DNA from: Actinomycetota bacterium
Lineage (GTDB): Bacteria; Actinomycetota; Thermoleophilia; Gaiellales; Gaiellaceae
Direction of reading: 5' to 3'
Length of the DNA: 5,297 nt
NCBI GenBank assembly: GCA_013813345.1
Contig: JACCRW010000206.1
Location: 1 to 5,297 of the forward strand
A program made the position numbers and the translations under genes. The notes beneath the pieces were generated by a model. The model did no database searches and was not told the origin of the DNA. It saw only the letters and a program-made list of their open reading frames with translations. This document shows, piece after piece, positions 1-5,297 of this stretch (its first letter is position 1; every line of letters begins with the position of its first letter).

Positions 1-131
1 ACGCGCGCGTCGAGGACGTCGCGCGACTTGCCGCCGAACCAGCGCTGCGACGCGATGGTGCCGAGGAGGACGAGGCCGTCGAGGAAATGGAGATCGCCTG
101 CCTCGATCTTCGTCCGAAGCTCAGCGCTCAT
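1..131 (-). CDS. mak: Maltokinase, N-terminal fragment (cut by window edge)
   Basis: Only the first 43 codons plus two bases are present; the gene runs off the left edge. The reading starts [12 protein letters not shown] and reaches a [10 protein letters not shown] motif at about residues 32-41. An (Q)RWF-G-K-(S/G)R motif near the N-terminus is typical of the cap domain of actinobacterial maltokinase (Mak/Pep2), which makes maltose-1-phosphate from maltose and ATP in the cytoplasm. No catalytic residues lie in the visible part, so the call rests on this motif and on the position directly after treS. The ATG (131-129) lies inside the end of treS: ATGAGCGCTGA shares 11 nt with the treS stop. 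An AGGA Shine-Dalgarno sequence sits 8 nt upstream at 143-140, inside treS. This arrangement implies translational coupling. Unlike the TreS-Pep2 fusions of some bacteria, the two proteins are separate here. A more general aminoglycoside-phosphotransferase-like kinase is the alternative. Confidence 0.8.
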   Translation of the reverse strand, partial: MSAELRTKIEAGDLHFLDGLVLLGTIASQRWFGGKSRDVLDAR

Positions 132-1794
132 CGGCCGGATCCTGGAGCTGGAACCAGAAGAAGCCGCGAGGTGCGAGCGTGAGCAGGTACGGCAGCTCGC
201 CGATCCTCGGGAACTCGGTGTTGCCGAGCAGCTCGACCGGGACGCGGCCTGAGAAGGAGGAGAGATCGAGCTCCACGGCCTGGGCCGTCCGCGCGAGGTT
301 GTGGACGCAGAGGACGATGTCCTCCGAGAAGGAGCGGATGTGGGCAAAGATCTTCGGGTTGTCCGGCCGGAGCACGTGCACGTCGCCGAGCCCGAAGACC
401 GGATGCTGCTTGCGCAGCTCGATGAATCGGCGCAGCCAGCGGAGCAGCGAGGTCGGCGTGCGGAGCTGCGCCTCGACGTTGACGGACTGGAAGCCGTAGA
501 CGGGATCCATCAACGGCGGTAGGAACTGCTGGGCGAAGTCGGCGCGCGAGAAGCCTCCATTTCGGTCGCCCGTCCACTGCATCGGCGTACGCACTCCGTC
601 GCGGTCGCCGAGGTAGACGTTGTCGCCCATCGCAATCTCGTCCCCGTAGTAGAGCACGGGCGAACCCGGAAGCGAGAAGAGGATCGCGTGCATCAGCTCG
701 ATCTCGTCGCGCCCGTTGTCGAGGAGCGGCGCCAGGCGCCGACGGATCCCGAGATTGAGCTTCATCCGCGGATCCTTGGCGTACTCGGCGTACATGTAGT
801 CGCGCTCCTCGTCCGTGACCATCTCGAGCGTCAGCTCATCGTGGTTCCGGAGGAAGAGCCCCCATTGGGCGGAGCTCGGGATCGCGGGAGTCCGGTCGAG
901 GATCTCGATCATCGGCAGCGCCTCCTCCCGGCGGAGCGCCATAAACATCCGCGGCATCACCGGAAAGTGGAAGGCCATATGACACTCGTCGCCGGAGCCT
1001 GCGCCGAAGTAGGCGACGACGTCCTCCGGCCACTGGTTCGCCTCGGCGAGGAGGACGCGATCCGGGAAACGCGCGTCCACCTCGGCGCGCACCTTCTTCA
1101 GGTACTCGTGGGTTCGCGGCAGGTTCTCGCAGTTCGTCCCCTCCTCCTCGAAGAGGTACGGGACGGCGTCGAGGCGGAAGCCGTCGAGCCCGATGTCGAG
1201 CCAGAAGCGAAGCACCTCGAGCATGGCCTCCTGCACCTCCGGGCTCTCGTAGTTCAAGTCCGGCTGGTGGCTGAAGAAGCGGTGCCAGTAGTACTGGCCG
1301 CGAACGGGATCGAACGTCCAGTTGGAGCTCTCCGTGTCGACGAAGATGATCCGCGCGTCGAGATAGCGGTCGTTCGTGTCCGACCAGACGTACCAGTCGC
1401 CCTTCGGCCCGGTCGGGTCGTTGCGCGATTCCTGGAACCAGGCGTGGTCGGACGAGGTGTGGTTCATCACGAGGTCGACGATCACGCGGATCCCACGCTC
1501 GTGCGCGGCCTCGACGAAGCCGCGGAAGTCCTCCACGGTGCCGTAGTCCGGGTTGATCCCGTAGAAGTCGGCGATGTCGTAGCCGCCGTCGCGGAGCGGC
1601 GAGGGATAGAACGGGAGCAGCCAGATGCAGTCGATCCCGAGCCACTGGAGGTAGTCGAGCTTCTGCTGGAGGCCGCGGAAGTCGCCGGAGCCGTCGTCGT
1701 TCCCGTCGAAGAACGCCCGCGTGTGGATCTCGTAGAAGACGGCCGTCTTGAACCAGAGCGGGTTCTGCTCGAACCAGTTGCCAGGCTCAGACAC
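121..1794 (-). CDS. treS: Trehalose synthase / maltose alpha-D-glucosyltransferase (GH13)
   Basis: TreS reversibly isomerises trehalose and maltose in the cytoplasm; here it should supply maltose to the downstream maltokinase. With the GTG start at 1794 the protein has 557 residues, normal for a TreS without a fused kinase. The N-terminus ([34 protein letters not shown]) is the classic TreS signature. GH13 landmarks in this numbering are the DLVMNH motif (about 107-112), nucleophile Asp209 in [10 protein letters not shown], acid/base Glu251 in LLAEANQWP, and Asp319 in RNHDELT. A small beta domain ends the chain. Start choice: the frame stays open to a TTG at 1836, but those extra 14 residues ([10 protein letters not shown]...) are encoded by a 12-nt tandem repeat and have no TreS character. 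GTG 1794 gives the usual family N-terminus and has GAGG (1802-1799) and AGGA (1808-1805) upstream. The stop overlaps the maltokinase start. Confidence 0.95.
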   Translation of the reverse strand: MSEPGNWFEQNPLWFKTAVFYEIHTRAFFDGNDDGSGDFRGLQQKLDYLQWLGIDCIWLLPFYPSPLRDGGYDIADFYGINPDYGTVEDFRGFVEAAHERGIRVIVDLVMNHTSSDHAWFQESRNDPTGPKGDWYVWSDTNDRYLDARIIFVDTESSNWTFDPVRGQYYWHRFFSHQPDLNYESPEVQEAMLEVLRFWLDIGLDGFRLDAVPYLFEEEGTNCENLPRTHEYLKKVRAEVDARFPDRVLLAEANQWPEDVVAYFGAGSGDECHMAFHFPVMPRMFMALRREEALPMIEILDRTPAIPSSAQWGLFLRNHDELTLEMVTDEERDYMYAEYAKDPRMKLNLGIRRRLAPLLDNGRDEIELMHAILFSLPGSPVLYYGDEIAMGDNVYLGDRDGVRTPMQWTGDRNGGFSRADFAQQFLPPLMDPVYGFQSVNVEAQLRTPTSLLRWLRRFIELRKQHPVFGLGDVHVLRPDNPKIFAHIRSFSEDIVLCVHNLARTAQAVELDLSSFSGRVPVELLGNTEFPRIGELPYLLTLAPRGFFWFQLQDPADER

Positions 1795-1894
1795 GAACCC
1801 TCGTTCCTGCGACCGTCGCTGCGACCGCGTCTGCAACCGGCGCTGCTACCGTGCCTGCGACCGTCTCTGTGGCGAAAAGCGACTCGTGAACCAT
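1787..1894 (-). CDS. Possible small ORF in the glgE-treS gap, Ala/Val-rich (35 aa)
   Basis: This is a tentative gene. An ATG at 1894-1892 has AGG (1902-1900) 5 nt upstream and opens a 35-codon frame ending in TGA at 1789-1787. An earlier in-frame ATG at 1906-1904 would give 39 residues but has no visible ribosome site. The stop overlaps the treS GTG within GTGTCTGA (1794-1787), the geometry of a translationally coupled upstream ORF. After [10 protein letters not shown] the product is built from a tetrapeptide repeat ([20 protein letters not shown]) encoded by the 12-nt tandem repeat, and ends TRVRV. It has no hydrophobic run long enough for a convincing membrane helix and I recognise no family. 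Third positions look less G/C-biased than in the neighbours, which argues against a long-established gene. The alternative is a non-coding repeat that merely has an open frame. Confidence 0.28.
   Translation of the reverse strand: MVHESLFATETVAGTVAAPVADAVAATVAGTRVRV
1805..1864 (-). repeat. Five tandem copies of a 12-nt repeat
   Basis: Read on the minus strand, the units are ACGGTCGCAGGC (1864-1853), ACGGTAGCAGCG (1852-1841), CCGGTTGCAGAC (1840-1829), GCGGTCGCAGCG (1828-1817) and ACGGTCGCAGGA (1816-1805). CGGT and GCAG are invariant in all five units; variation is confined to unit positions 1, 6, 11 and 12. The array fills half of the 120-nt gap between glgE and treS and ends about 10 nt before the treS start, with its last AGGA able to serve as a ribosome-binding sequence. 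Because the period is a multiple of three, any copy-number change would keep reading frames open. Confidence 0.9.
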
Positions 1895-1918
1895 AAATGC
1901 CTGCATAATTGAGGTCAC
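1890..1918 (-). promoter_or_regulatory. Possible internal promoter for treS-mak
   Basis: Minus-strand GTGACC (1918-1913) and TATGGT (1895-1890) each match the sigma-70-type -35 (TTGACA) and -10 (TATAAT) consensus at four of six bases, with an ideal 17-nt spacing. They lie in a locally AT-rich patch that begins at the glgE stop codon. Transcription would start near 1883 and leave a leader of about 90 nt containing the 12-nt repeats before treS. A start there would lie downstream of both ATGs of the candidate small ORF, so the two interpretations compete unless read-through from glgE is also used. Matches of this quality occur by chance, so this is a weak call. Confidence 0.25.
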
Positions 1919-3726
1919 GAGGCGAGCTTCAGCACGTGGCTCTGGCCGGGGGCGAGTCCGACGTAGTTGCGGCCGACGCGCCAGCGATAGCGCTCGCCGG
2001 AGAGCAGGTCGGTGACCGCGAACTCCGGCGGCAACCCGAGCTCGTGCCGGACGATCACGACGTCTTCCCGAGGCGCGAACGGATCGAGGTTGACGACGAC
2101 GACGAGCTCGCGTCCTTTGGCGTACGCGAGCAGGTGCTCGCCGTCCGTCTCGAGGAAGCGGACGTTCTCGAAGCGCTGCAAAGCGGGCTCGGCGCGCCTG
2201 AGCTCGTTCAGCCGCCGCACGAGCGGCAGGAGCGGGCCGTCCAGCTTCCGCTGCTTCAGCTCGTACTTCTCCGAGTCGAGGTACTCCTCGCTGCCCTCGC
2301 GGAGCGGCACGTTCTCGAAGCTCTCGAAGCCCGAGTAGATCCCGTAGCTCGGCGAGAGCGTCGCGGCGAGCACGAGGCGCGCGGCGAAGGCCGGCGGTCC
2401 CCCGCGCTGGAGATACTCGTGGAGGATGTCCTGCGTATTGACGAAGAAGTTCGGCCGGTAATACGGCGACCAGCCGAGCAGCAGCTCGACGAACTCGACG
2501 AGCTCGGCCTTCGTGTTCTTCCAGGTGAAGTACGTGTACGACTGGCCGAAGCCGGCCTTCGCAAGGGTCGTCATCATCGCGGGCCGAGTGAACGCCTCCG
2601 AGAGGAAGATCGTGTCCGGGAACTCGGTGCGCACCCCGCGGATCACCCACTCCCAGAAGCCGACGGACTTCGTATGCGGGTTGTCGACGCGGAAGATCCG
2701 AACACCGCGCTCGCACCAGCCGAGCACGACCATTCGCAGCTCGTCCCAGAGGCTCCGCCAGTCCTCCGAGTCGAAGTTGACGTTGTAGATGTCCTGGTAT
2801 TTCTTGGGCGGGTTCTCGGCGTACTTGAGCGTTCCGTCCGGCCGGCGATTGAACCACTCGGGATGCTCCACGAGCCACGGGTGGTCGGGCGAGCACTGGA
2901 TCGCGAGATCGAGCGCGACCTCGACTCCGACCTTTCGCCCCGCCTCGATCATCGCGTCGAAGTCCTTCCAGGTTCCCAGCTCCGGATGGATCGCCTCGTG
3001 ACCGCCCTCCGGACTGCCGATCGCCCAGGGGCTACCCGGATCGCCCTTCGCGGCGACGAGCGCGTTGTTCCGCCCCTTGCGGTTCGTCGTCCCGATCGGG
3101 TGCACGGGCGGCAGGTAGACGACGTCGAAGCCGAGCTCCGCGAGCTCGGGGAGCACCGCGGCGACTCCCTTGAAGCCGCCCCAGGAACGCGGGAAGAGCT
3201 CGTACCAGGAGCCGAAGCGGGCGCGCTCGCGTTCCACATCGAGCTCGAGCGGCGCTCCGAGAGACGCCTTCGCGTGCCGATCCTTCGCGCCGAGCGCTGG
3301 CGCCGCCTCGCGCCACGCGGCAAGCTCGCCGCCGCCGAAGAGAAGCTCGCCTTCGGAGAGCTCGCTCGTGAGGTCGAGCTGCTCGGCCTCGAGCTTCCGG
3401 TCGAGCTCGCCGAGGAAGCTCGCGTAGCGGTCGACCCACGCCTCAACGGTGAACTGCCAGCGGCCGAGCTCCGTGGGCTCGAGCTCGCCGGCCCAATGGT
3501 CGTTGCCGAGGAGCCGCAAAGGCCGCTCGAGCCACTTGCGCGTTCCCGCTGCCCGGTAGCGCACCACGGCACGCAGCAGGTCGTGGCCGTCCTTGAAGAT
3601 GGTCGCCGTGATCTCGACGCGTTCGCCTACGGTGCTCTTGGCCGGATACCTGCCGCAGTCGACCTGCGGCTGGACGTCCTGGATCTGGATTCGCGGGGGC
3701 GGCTGCTTCGACGAGGGTAAGGACAC
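1915..3726 (-). CDS. glgE: Alpha-1,4-glucan:maltose-1-phosphate maltosyltransferase GlgE (GH13_3)
   Basis: GlgE extends alpha-1,4-glucan by two glucose units at a time, using maltose-1-phosphate and releasing phosphate. The 603-residue product has the N-terminal beta domain with the family opening (RIQIQDVQPQVDCGRYP at 12-28, IFKDGHD at 43-49), a shortened helical S region (about 100-165), the (beta/alpha)8 barrel from FGSWYELFPRSWGGFKG (171-187), and a C-terminal beta domain from about 515. The barrel carries YLPPVHPIG (204-212), the substrate-loop motif KYAENPPKKYQDIYNVNFD (301-319), nucleophile Asp348 in FRVDNPHTK, acid/base Glu377 in FLSEAFTRP, and Asp433 in NTQDILHEYLQ. All expected catalytic residues are present. 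Known GlgEs have about 650-700 residues; most of the missing length is in the S region. The start is GTG 3726, needed to keep the N-terminal motif; only GGAA, very close to the start, resembles a ribosome site. Codon 3 is a rare TTA. It is the first visible gene of the glgE-treS-mak set. Confidence 0.96.
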   Translation of the reverse strand: MSLPSSKQPPPRIQIQDVQPQVDCGRYPAKSTVGERVEITATIFKDGHDLLRAVVRYRAAGTRKWLERPLRLLGNDHWAGELEPTELGRWQFTVEAWVDRYASFLGELDRKLEAEQLDLTSELSEGELLFGGGELAAWREAAPALGAKDRHAKASLGAPLELDVERERARFGSWYELFPRSWGGFKGVAAVLPELAELGFDVVYLPPVHPIGTTNRKGRNNALVAAKGDPGSPWAIGSPEGGHEAIHPELGTWKDFDAMIEAGRKVGVEVALDLAIQCSPDHPWLVEHPEWFNRRPDGTLKYAENPPKKYQDIYNVNFDSEDWRSLWDELRMVVLGWCERGVRIFRVDNPHTKSVGFWEWVIRGVRTEFPDTIFLSEAFTRPAMMTTLAKAGFGQSYTYFTWKNTKAELVEFVELLLGWSPYYRPNFFVNTQDILHEYLQRGGPPAFAARLVLAATLSPSYGIYSGFESFENVPLREGSEEYLDSEKYELKQRKLDGPLLPLVRRLNELRRAEPALQRFENVRFLETDGEHLLAYAKGRELVVVVNLDPFAPREDVVIVRHELGLPPEFAVTDLLSGERYRWRVGRNYVGLAPGQSHVLKLAS

Positions 3727-3763
3727 GCTTCCGAGACTTTCGACGCTGACAGAACGGTAAACA
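3727..3763. promoter_or_regulatory. 37-nt divergent spacer between glgE and malQ
   Basis: Both genes start outward from this 37-nt stretch, which is too short for two independent conventional promoters with leaders. On the minus strand TACCGT (3759-3754) fits a TANNNT -10 element and would start a transcript about 20 nt before the glgE GTG, but no good -35 lies at the right distance. On the plus strand TAAACA (3758-3763) abuts the malQ GTG; a promoter using it would start transcription inside the annotated N-terminus. Promoter elements probably extend into the two coding ends, or the messages are leaderless. I see no convincing palindromic LacI- or MalR-type operator. That this region controls both genes is inferred from the geometry alone. 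Confidence 0.35.
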
Positions 3764-4939
3764 GTGGCGCTCGCTGAACCGACGGTGCAGCTTCCCCGAT
3801 CGAGCGGAATCGTGCTGCACCCAACCTCGCTCCCTGACGGACGACTCGGCGAGAGCGCGTACGCGTTCGTCGACTGGCTCGAGGCCGCCGGTCAGGGCTG
3901 GTGGCAGGTGCTGCCGCTCGGTCCGCCCGACGAGGTCGGCTCCCCGTATGCCTCGGCGTCCGCCTTCGCCGCTTGGAGCGGCTTCCTCGCCGAGCCGGAG
4001 GCTCCCGTTTCCCCCCGCGAGGTCGCGTCCTTCCGGAAACGGCACGCCTACTGGGCGAGCGACTGGGAGGAGGCAGGCGGCAACCTCGCCGATCAGGTTC
4101 GCTTCCAGCGCGAGTGGACGGCGCTCCGCGAGTACGCCGGCGCGCGCGGGATCCGGCTGATCGGCGACGTGCCGATCTACGTGGCGCAGGGAAGCGTCGA
4201 CCACCGCTCTCGTCCCGAGCTCTTCCTTGAGGGCGTCGTCGGCGGGGCGCCGCCCGACACGCTCGGCCCGGCGGGCCAGCACTGGGGGAATCCGCTCTTC
4301 GACTGGGAGGCGGTCGCGCGCGACGGCTATCGCTGGTGGATCGAGCGGCTGCGCCGCACCTTCGAGCTCGTCGACCTGACCCGGATCGACCACTTTCGCG
4401 GCTTCGCCGACTTCTGGGCGATCCCGGAGCACTCGACGGACGCCCGCGACGGCCAGTGGCTCCCCGGCCCGGGCGCCGCAGTCTTCCGCGCGGTCGAGCG
4501 CGAGCTCGGCGCGCTGCCGGTGATCGCCGAGGACCTCGGCCTGATCACGCCTGACGTCGATGCGCTCCGCGACGAGCTTAGGCTGCCCGGAATGGTCGTC
4601 CTCCTCTGGGCCTTCAGTGGGTCCCGCGACAGCCCGCACCGGCTCGAGAACCATCGCGAGCACCAGGTCGTCTACACCTCGACCCACGACACCGAGACGC
4701 TCCGCGGCCACTTTCCGAGGCGCAACCAGCGTCGGTTGCTCGAGCTCGCGCTCTCCTCGCGCGCGAGGCTCTGCATGATCCCGATCCAGGACGTACTCGG
4801 GCTCGGGAACGAAGCCCGACTGAACCGCCCCGGCACGGCATTCGGCAACTGGACGTGGCGGCTCGAGCCGGGACAGCTCACGGCCGAACTCGCCGCAGGG
4901 TTGCGCGCAGCGACCGAGGCGGCAGGCCGTTCGTCCTGA
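3764..4939 (+). CDS. malQ: Compact 4-alpha-glucanotransferase (amylomaltase, GH77)
   Basis: The enzyme should transfer alpha-1,4-glucan segments between maltodextrins (disproportionation) in the cytoplasm. GH77 signatures run in order: RSSGIVLHPTSLP (12-24), WQVLPLGP (47-54), SPYASASAFA (60-69), GDVPIYVA (134-141), GQHWGNPLFDW (171-181), nucleophile Asp209 in RIDHFRGF, acid/base Glu256 in VIAEDLG, Asp309 in TSTHDTET, then IQDVLGLGNEARLNRPG (341-357). All three catalytic acids are present. At 391 residues it is about 110 shorter than the roughly 500-residue family norm; the nucleophile is 84 residues earlier than Asp293 of Thermus aquaticus amylomaltase. The loss is mainly between SPY and GDVPIYV, with a smaller loss after Asp309. 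The usual DYFS of the 250s loop reads DTLG. The start is GTG 3764, directly preceded by an in-frame stop except for one codon; GTG 3785 is a possible alternative. Neither has a strong ribosome site. It is divergent from glgE and convergent with the next gene. Confidence 0.92.
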   Translation: MALAEPTVQLPRSSGIVLHPTSLPDGRLGESAYAFVDWLEAAGQGWWQVLPLGPPDEVGSPYASASAFAAWSGFLAEPEAPVSPREVASFRKRHAYWASDWEEAGGNLADQVRFQREWTALREYAGARGIRLIGDVPIYVAQGSVDHRSRPELFLEGVVGGAPPDTLGPAGQHWGNPLFDWEAVARDGYRWWIERLRRTFELVDLTRIDHFRGFADFWAIPEHSTDARDGQWLPGPGAAVFRAVERELGALPVIAEDLGLITPDVDALRDELRLPGMVVLLWAFSGSRDSPHRLENHREHQVVYTSTHDTETLRGHFPRRNQRRLLELALSSRARLCMIPIQDVLGLGNEARLNRPGTAFGNWTWRLEPGQLTAELAAGLRAATEAAGRSS

Positions 4940-4940
4940 C

Positions 4941-4966
4941 GACATTGTGTTCTGAAACACAAAGTC
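4941..4966. terminator. Inverted repeat between convergent genes, probable terminator
   Basis: TTGTGTT (4945-4951), a CTGA loop, and AACACAA (4956-4962) form a perfect 7-bp stem. One A/A mismatch outward, GAC (4941-4943) pairs with GTC (4964-4966), giving an 11-position stem with a 4-nt loop. It sits just after the malQ stop (4939) and touches the stop of the minus-strand gene (4970-4968), so one structure could end both convergent transcripts. It has no U tract on either strand and the stem is AT-rich, unlike strong intrinsic terminators of high-GC bacteria. The exact dyad could instead be a protein-binding operator. Confidence 0.45.
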
Positions 4967-4967
4967 C

Positions 4968-5270
4968 CTACTCGGACTCGAGCCTGAGGCCACTCGCCAC
5001 GGTGCGCCGCCCGCCTGCCTCGTAGACGACGTCGACGAGATCGTTCTGGCGATAGGTTCCGGCGGCGCCGAAGAGAAGTGAAGCCCAACGCCAGAAGCCG
5101 AGCTTGCCTTCCTGGCGGAGCTCGCGCGAGAAGGCGAGGCCGCGACCCTCGACTCGATAATCGCGGCCTTCCACCTGCGCCACGCCGTTCACGTAGACCT
5201 CGAAAGGCCGCCCGATCTCGGCCGGGAGCTCGACGCGGGTTCGGCTGCGCACCGCCTCGGCCACGTTCAT
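4968..5270 (-). CDS. Conserved-looking hypothetical protein, 100 residues
   Basis: I do not recognise a named family, although similar short proteins seem familiar from actinobacterial genomes. The ATG at 5270-5268 has AGG (5279-5277) 6 nt upstream and the stop is TAG at 4970-4968. Residues 22-48 (PFEVYVNGVAQVEGRDYRVE followed by GRGLAF) have an NG...G-DY-V-G...F beta-hairpin pattern that also occurs in some phage structural proteins; no phage context exists here. Residues 57-72 (LGFWRWASLLFGAAGT) form a short aromatic, hydrophobic stretch, too broken for a sure membrane helix. A final beta-rich part (NDLVDVVYEAGGRRTVASGL, 76-95) follows. There is no signal peptide, cysteine or obvious catalytic motif. 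It has codon use like its neighbours and converges on malQ, so it is probably not part of the glucan operon. No function is proposed. Confidence 0.75.
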   Translation of the reverse strand: MNVAEAVRSRTRVELPAEIGRPFEVYVNGVAQVEGRDYRVEGRGLAFSRELRQEGKLGFWRWASLLFGAAGTYRQNDLVDVVYEAGGRRTVASGLRLESE

Positions 5271-5297
5271 AGAATGCCTGCGGCCGTGCGTCGACCC

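Noticed and set aside
28..252. 74-codon plus-strand frame over the treS end and mak start
   Set aside because: Antisense to two genes supported by motifs, with an arginine-rich non-protein-like product.
1795..1836. TTG-started N-terminal extension of TreS
   Set aside because: The added 14 residues come from the tandem repeat, are charged and unlike any TreS N-terminus, and a GTG with ribosome-like sequence lies exactly at the expected family start.
688..1896. 402-codon open frame on the plus strand opposite treS
   Set aside because: Same antisense-register effect; the translation is biased in composition and treS is certain.
1897..1905. AATGCCTGC-like sequence shared with the leader of the gene at 5270 (near 5274-5280)
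   Set aside because: Nine shared bases next to two start codons look suggestive, but part is simply the AGG ribosome site and the rest is within chance for a 5-kb window.
1787..2896. 369-codon minus-strand frame running through glgE into the gap
   Set aside because: The part inside glgE is an arginine-rich out-of-frame shadow. Only its last 35-39 codons, after the glgE stop, were kept as a tentative small ORF.
1909..3720. 603-codon open frame on the plus strand opposite glgE
   Set aside because: It shares codon register with glgE, where stops on the opposite strand require TTA, CTA or TCA codons, which are nearly absent from a GC-rich gene. The product is low-complexity R/E/L/V-rich and matches no family, while the minus strand encodes an unmistakable GlgE.
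3443..4993. 516-codon open frame on the minus strand opposite malQ and the glgE 5' end
   Set aside because: It runs antisense to GH77 catalytic motifs and across the divergent spacer, with no recognisable domain; it is a high-GC shadow.

Overview
The window is uniformly GC-rich with strongly G/C-biased third codon positions. This and the gene content point to a high-GC actinobacterium. A deep-branching lineage such as Thermoleophilia is my guess from protein flavour only. The content is ordinary central glucan metabolism: the GlgE (maltose-1-phosphate) route of alpha-glucan synthesis, plus a disproportionating enzyme. I see no phage, transposon, CRISPR or rRNA/tRNA signal.

Layout, left to right. 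Position 131 down to the left edge (minus): the first 43 codons of a maltokinase gene, cut by the window edge. 1794-121 (minus): trehalose synthase (treS), whose last codons overlap the maltokinase start by 11 nt. 1914-1795: a 120-nt gap holding five copies of a 12-nt tandem repeat, a possible 35-39 codon small ORF and a possible internal promoter. 3726-1915 (minus): glgE, the maltosyltransferase. 3727-3763: a 37-nt divergent spacer. 3764-4939 (plus): an unusually short 4-alpha-glucanotransferase (malQ family, GH77). 4941-4966: a short perfect palindrome with an extended stem, probably a terminator between convergent genes. 5270-4968 (minus): a 100-residue protein of unknown function. 5271-5297 holds only the upstream leader of that gene. 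No gene-free stretch exceeds 300 bases.

How the genes work together. TreS interconverts trehalose and maltose, maltokinase phosphorylates maltose to maltose-1-phosphate with ATP, and GlgE transfers maltosyl units to a growing alpha-1,4-glucan. The three genes are co-oriented as glgE-treS-mak. A branching enzyme (glgB) commonly accompanies this set and may lie beyond the left edge, but that is not visible here. The divergent MalQ would shuffle alpha-1,4-glucan chains and release or use short maltodextrins, linking the polymer back to maltose metabolism.

No new system is evident. The points most worth a second look are the compact GH77 enzyme with altered acceptor-site residues, the 12-nt repeat/small ORF between glgE and treS, the shortened GlgE S-domain region, and a single rare TTA codon at codon 3 of glgE.
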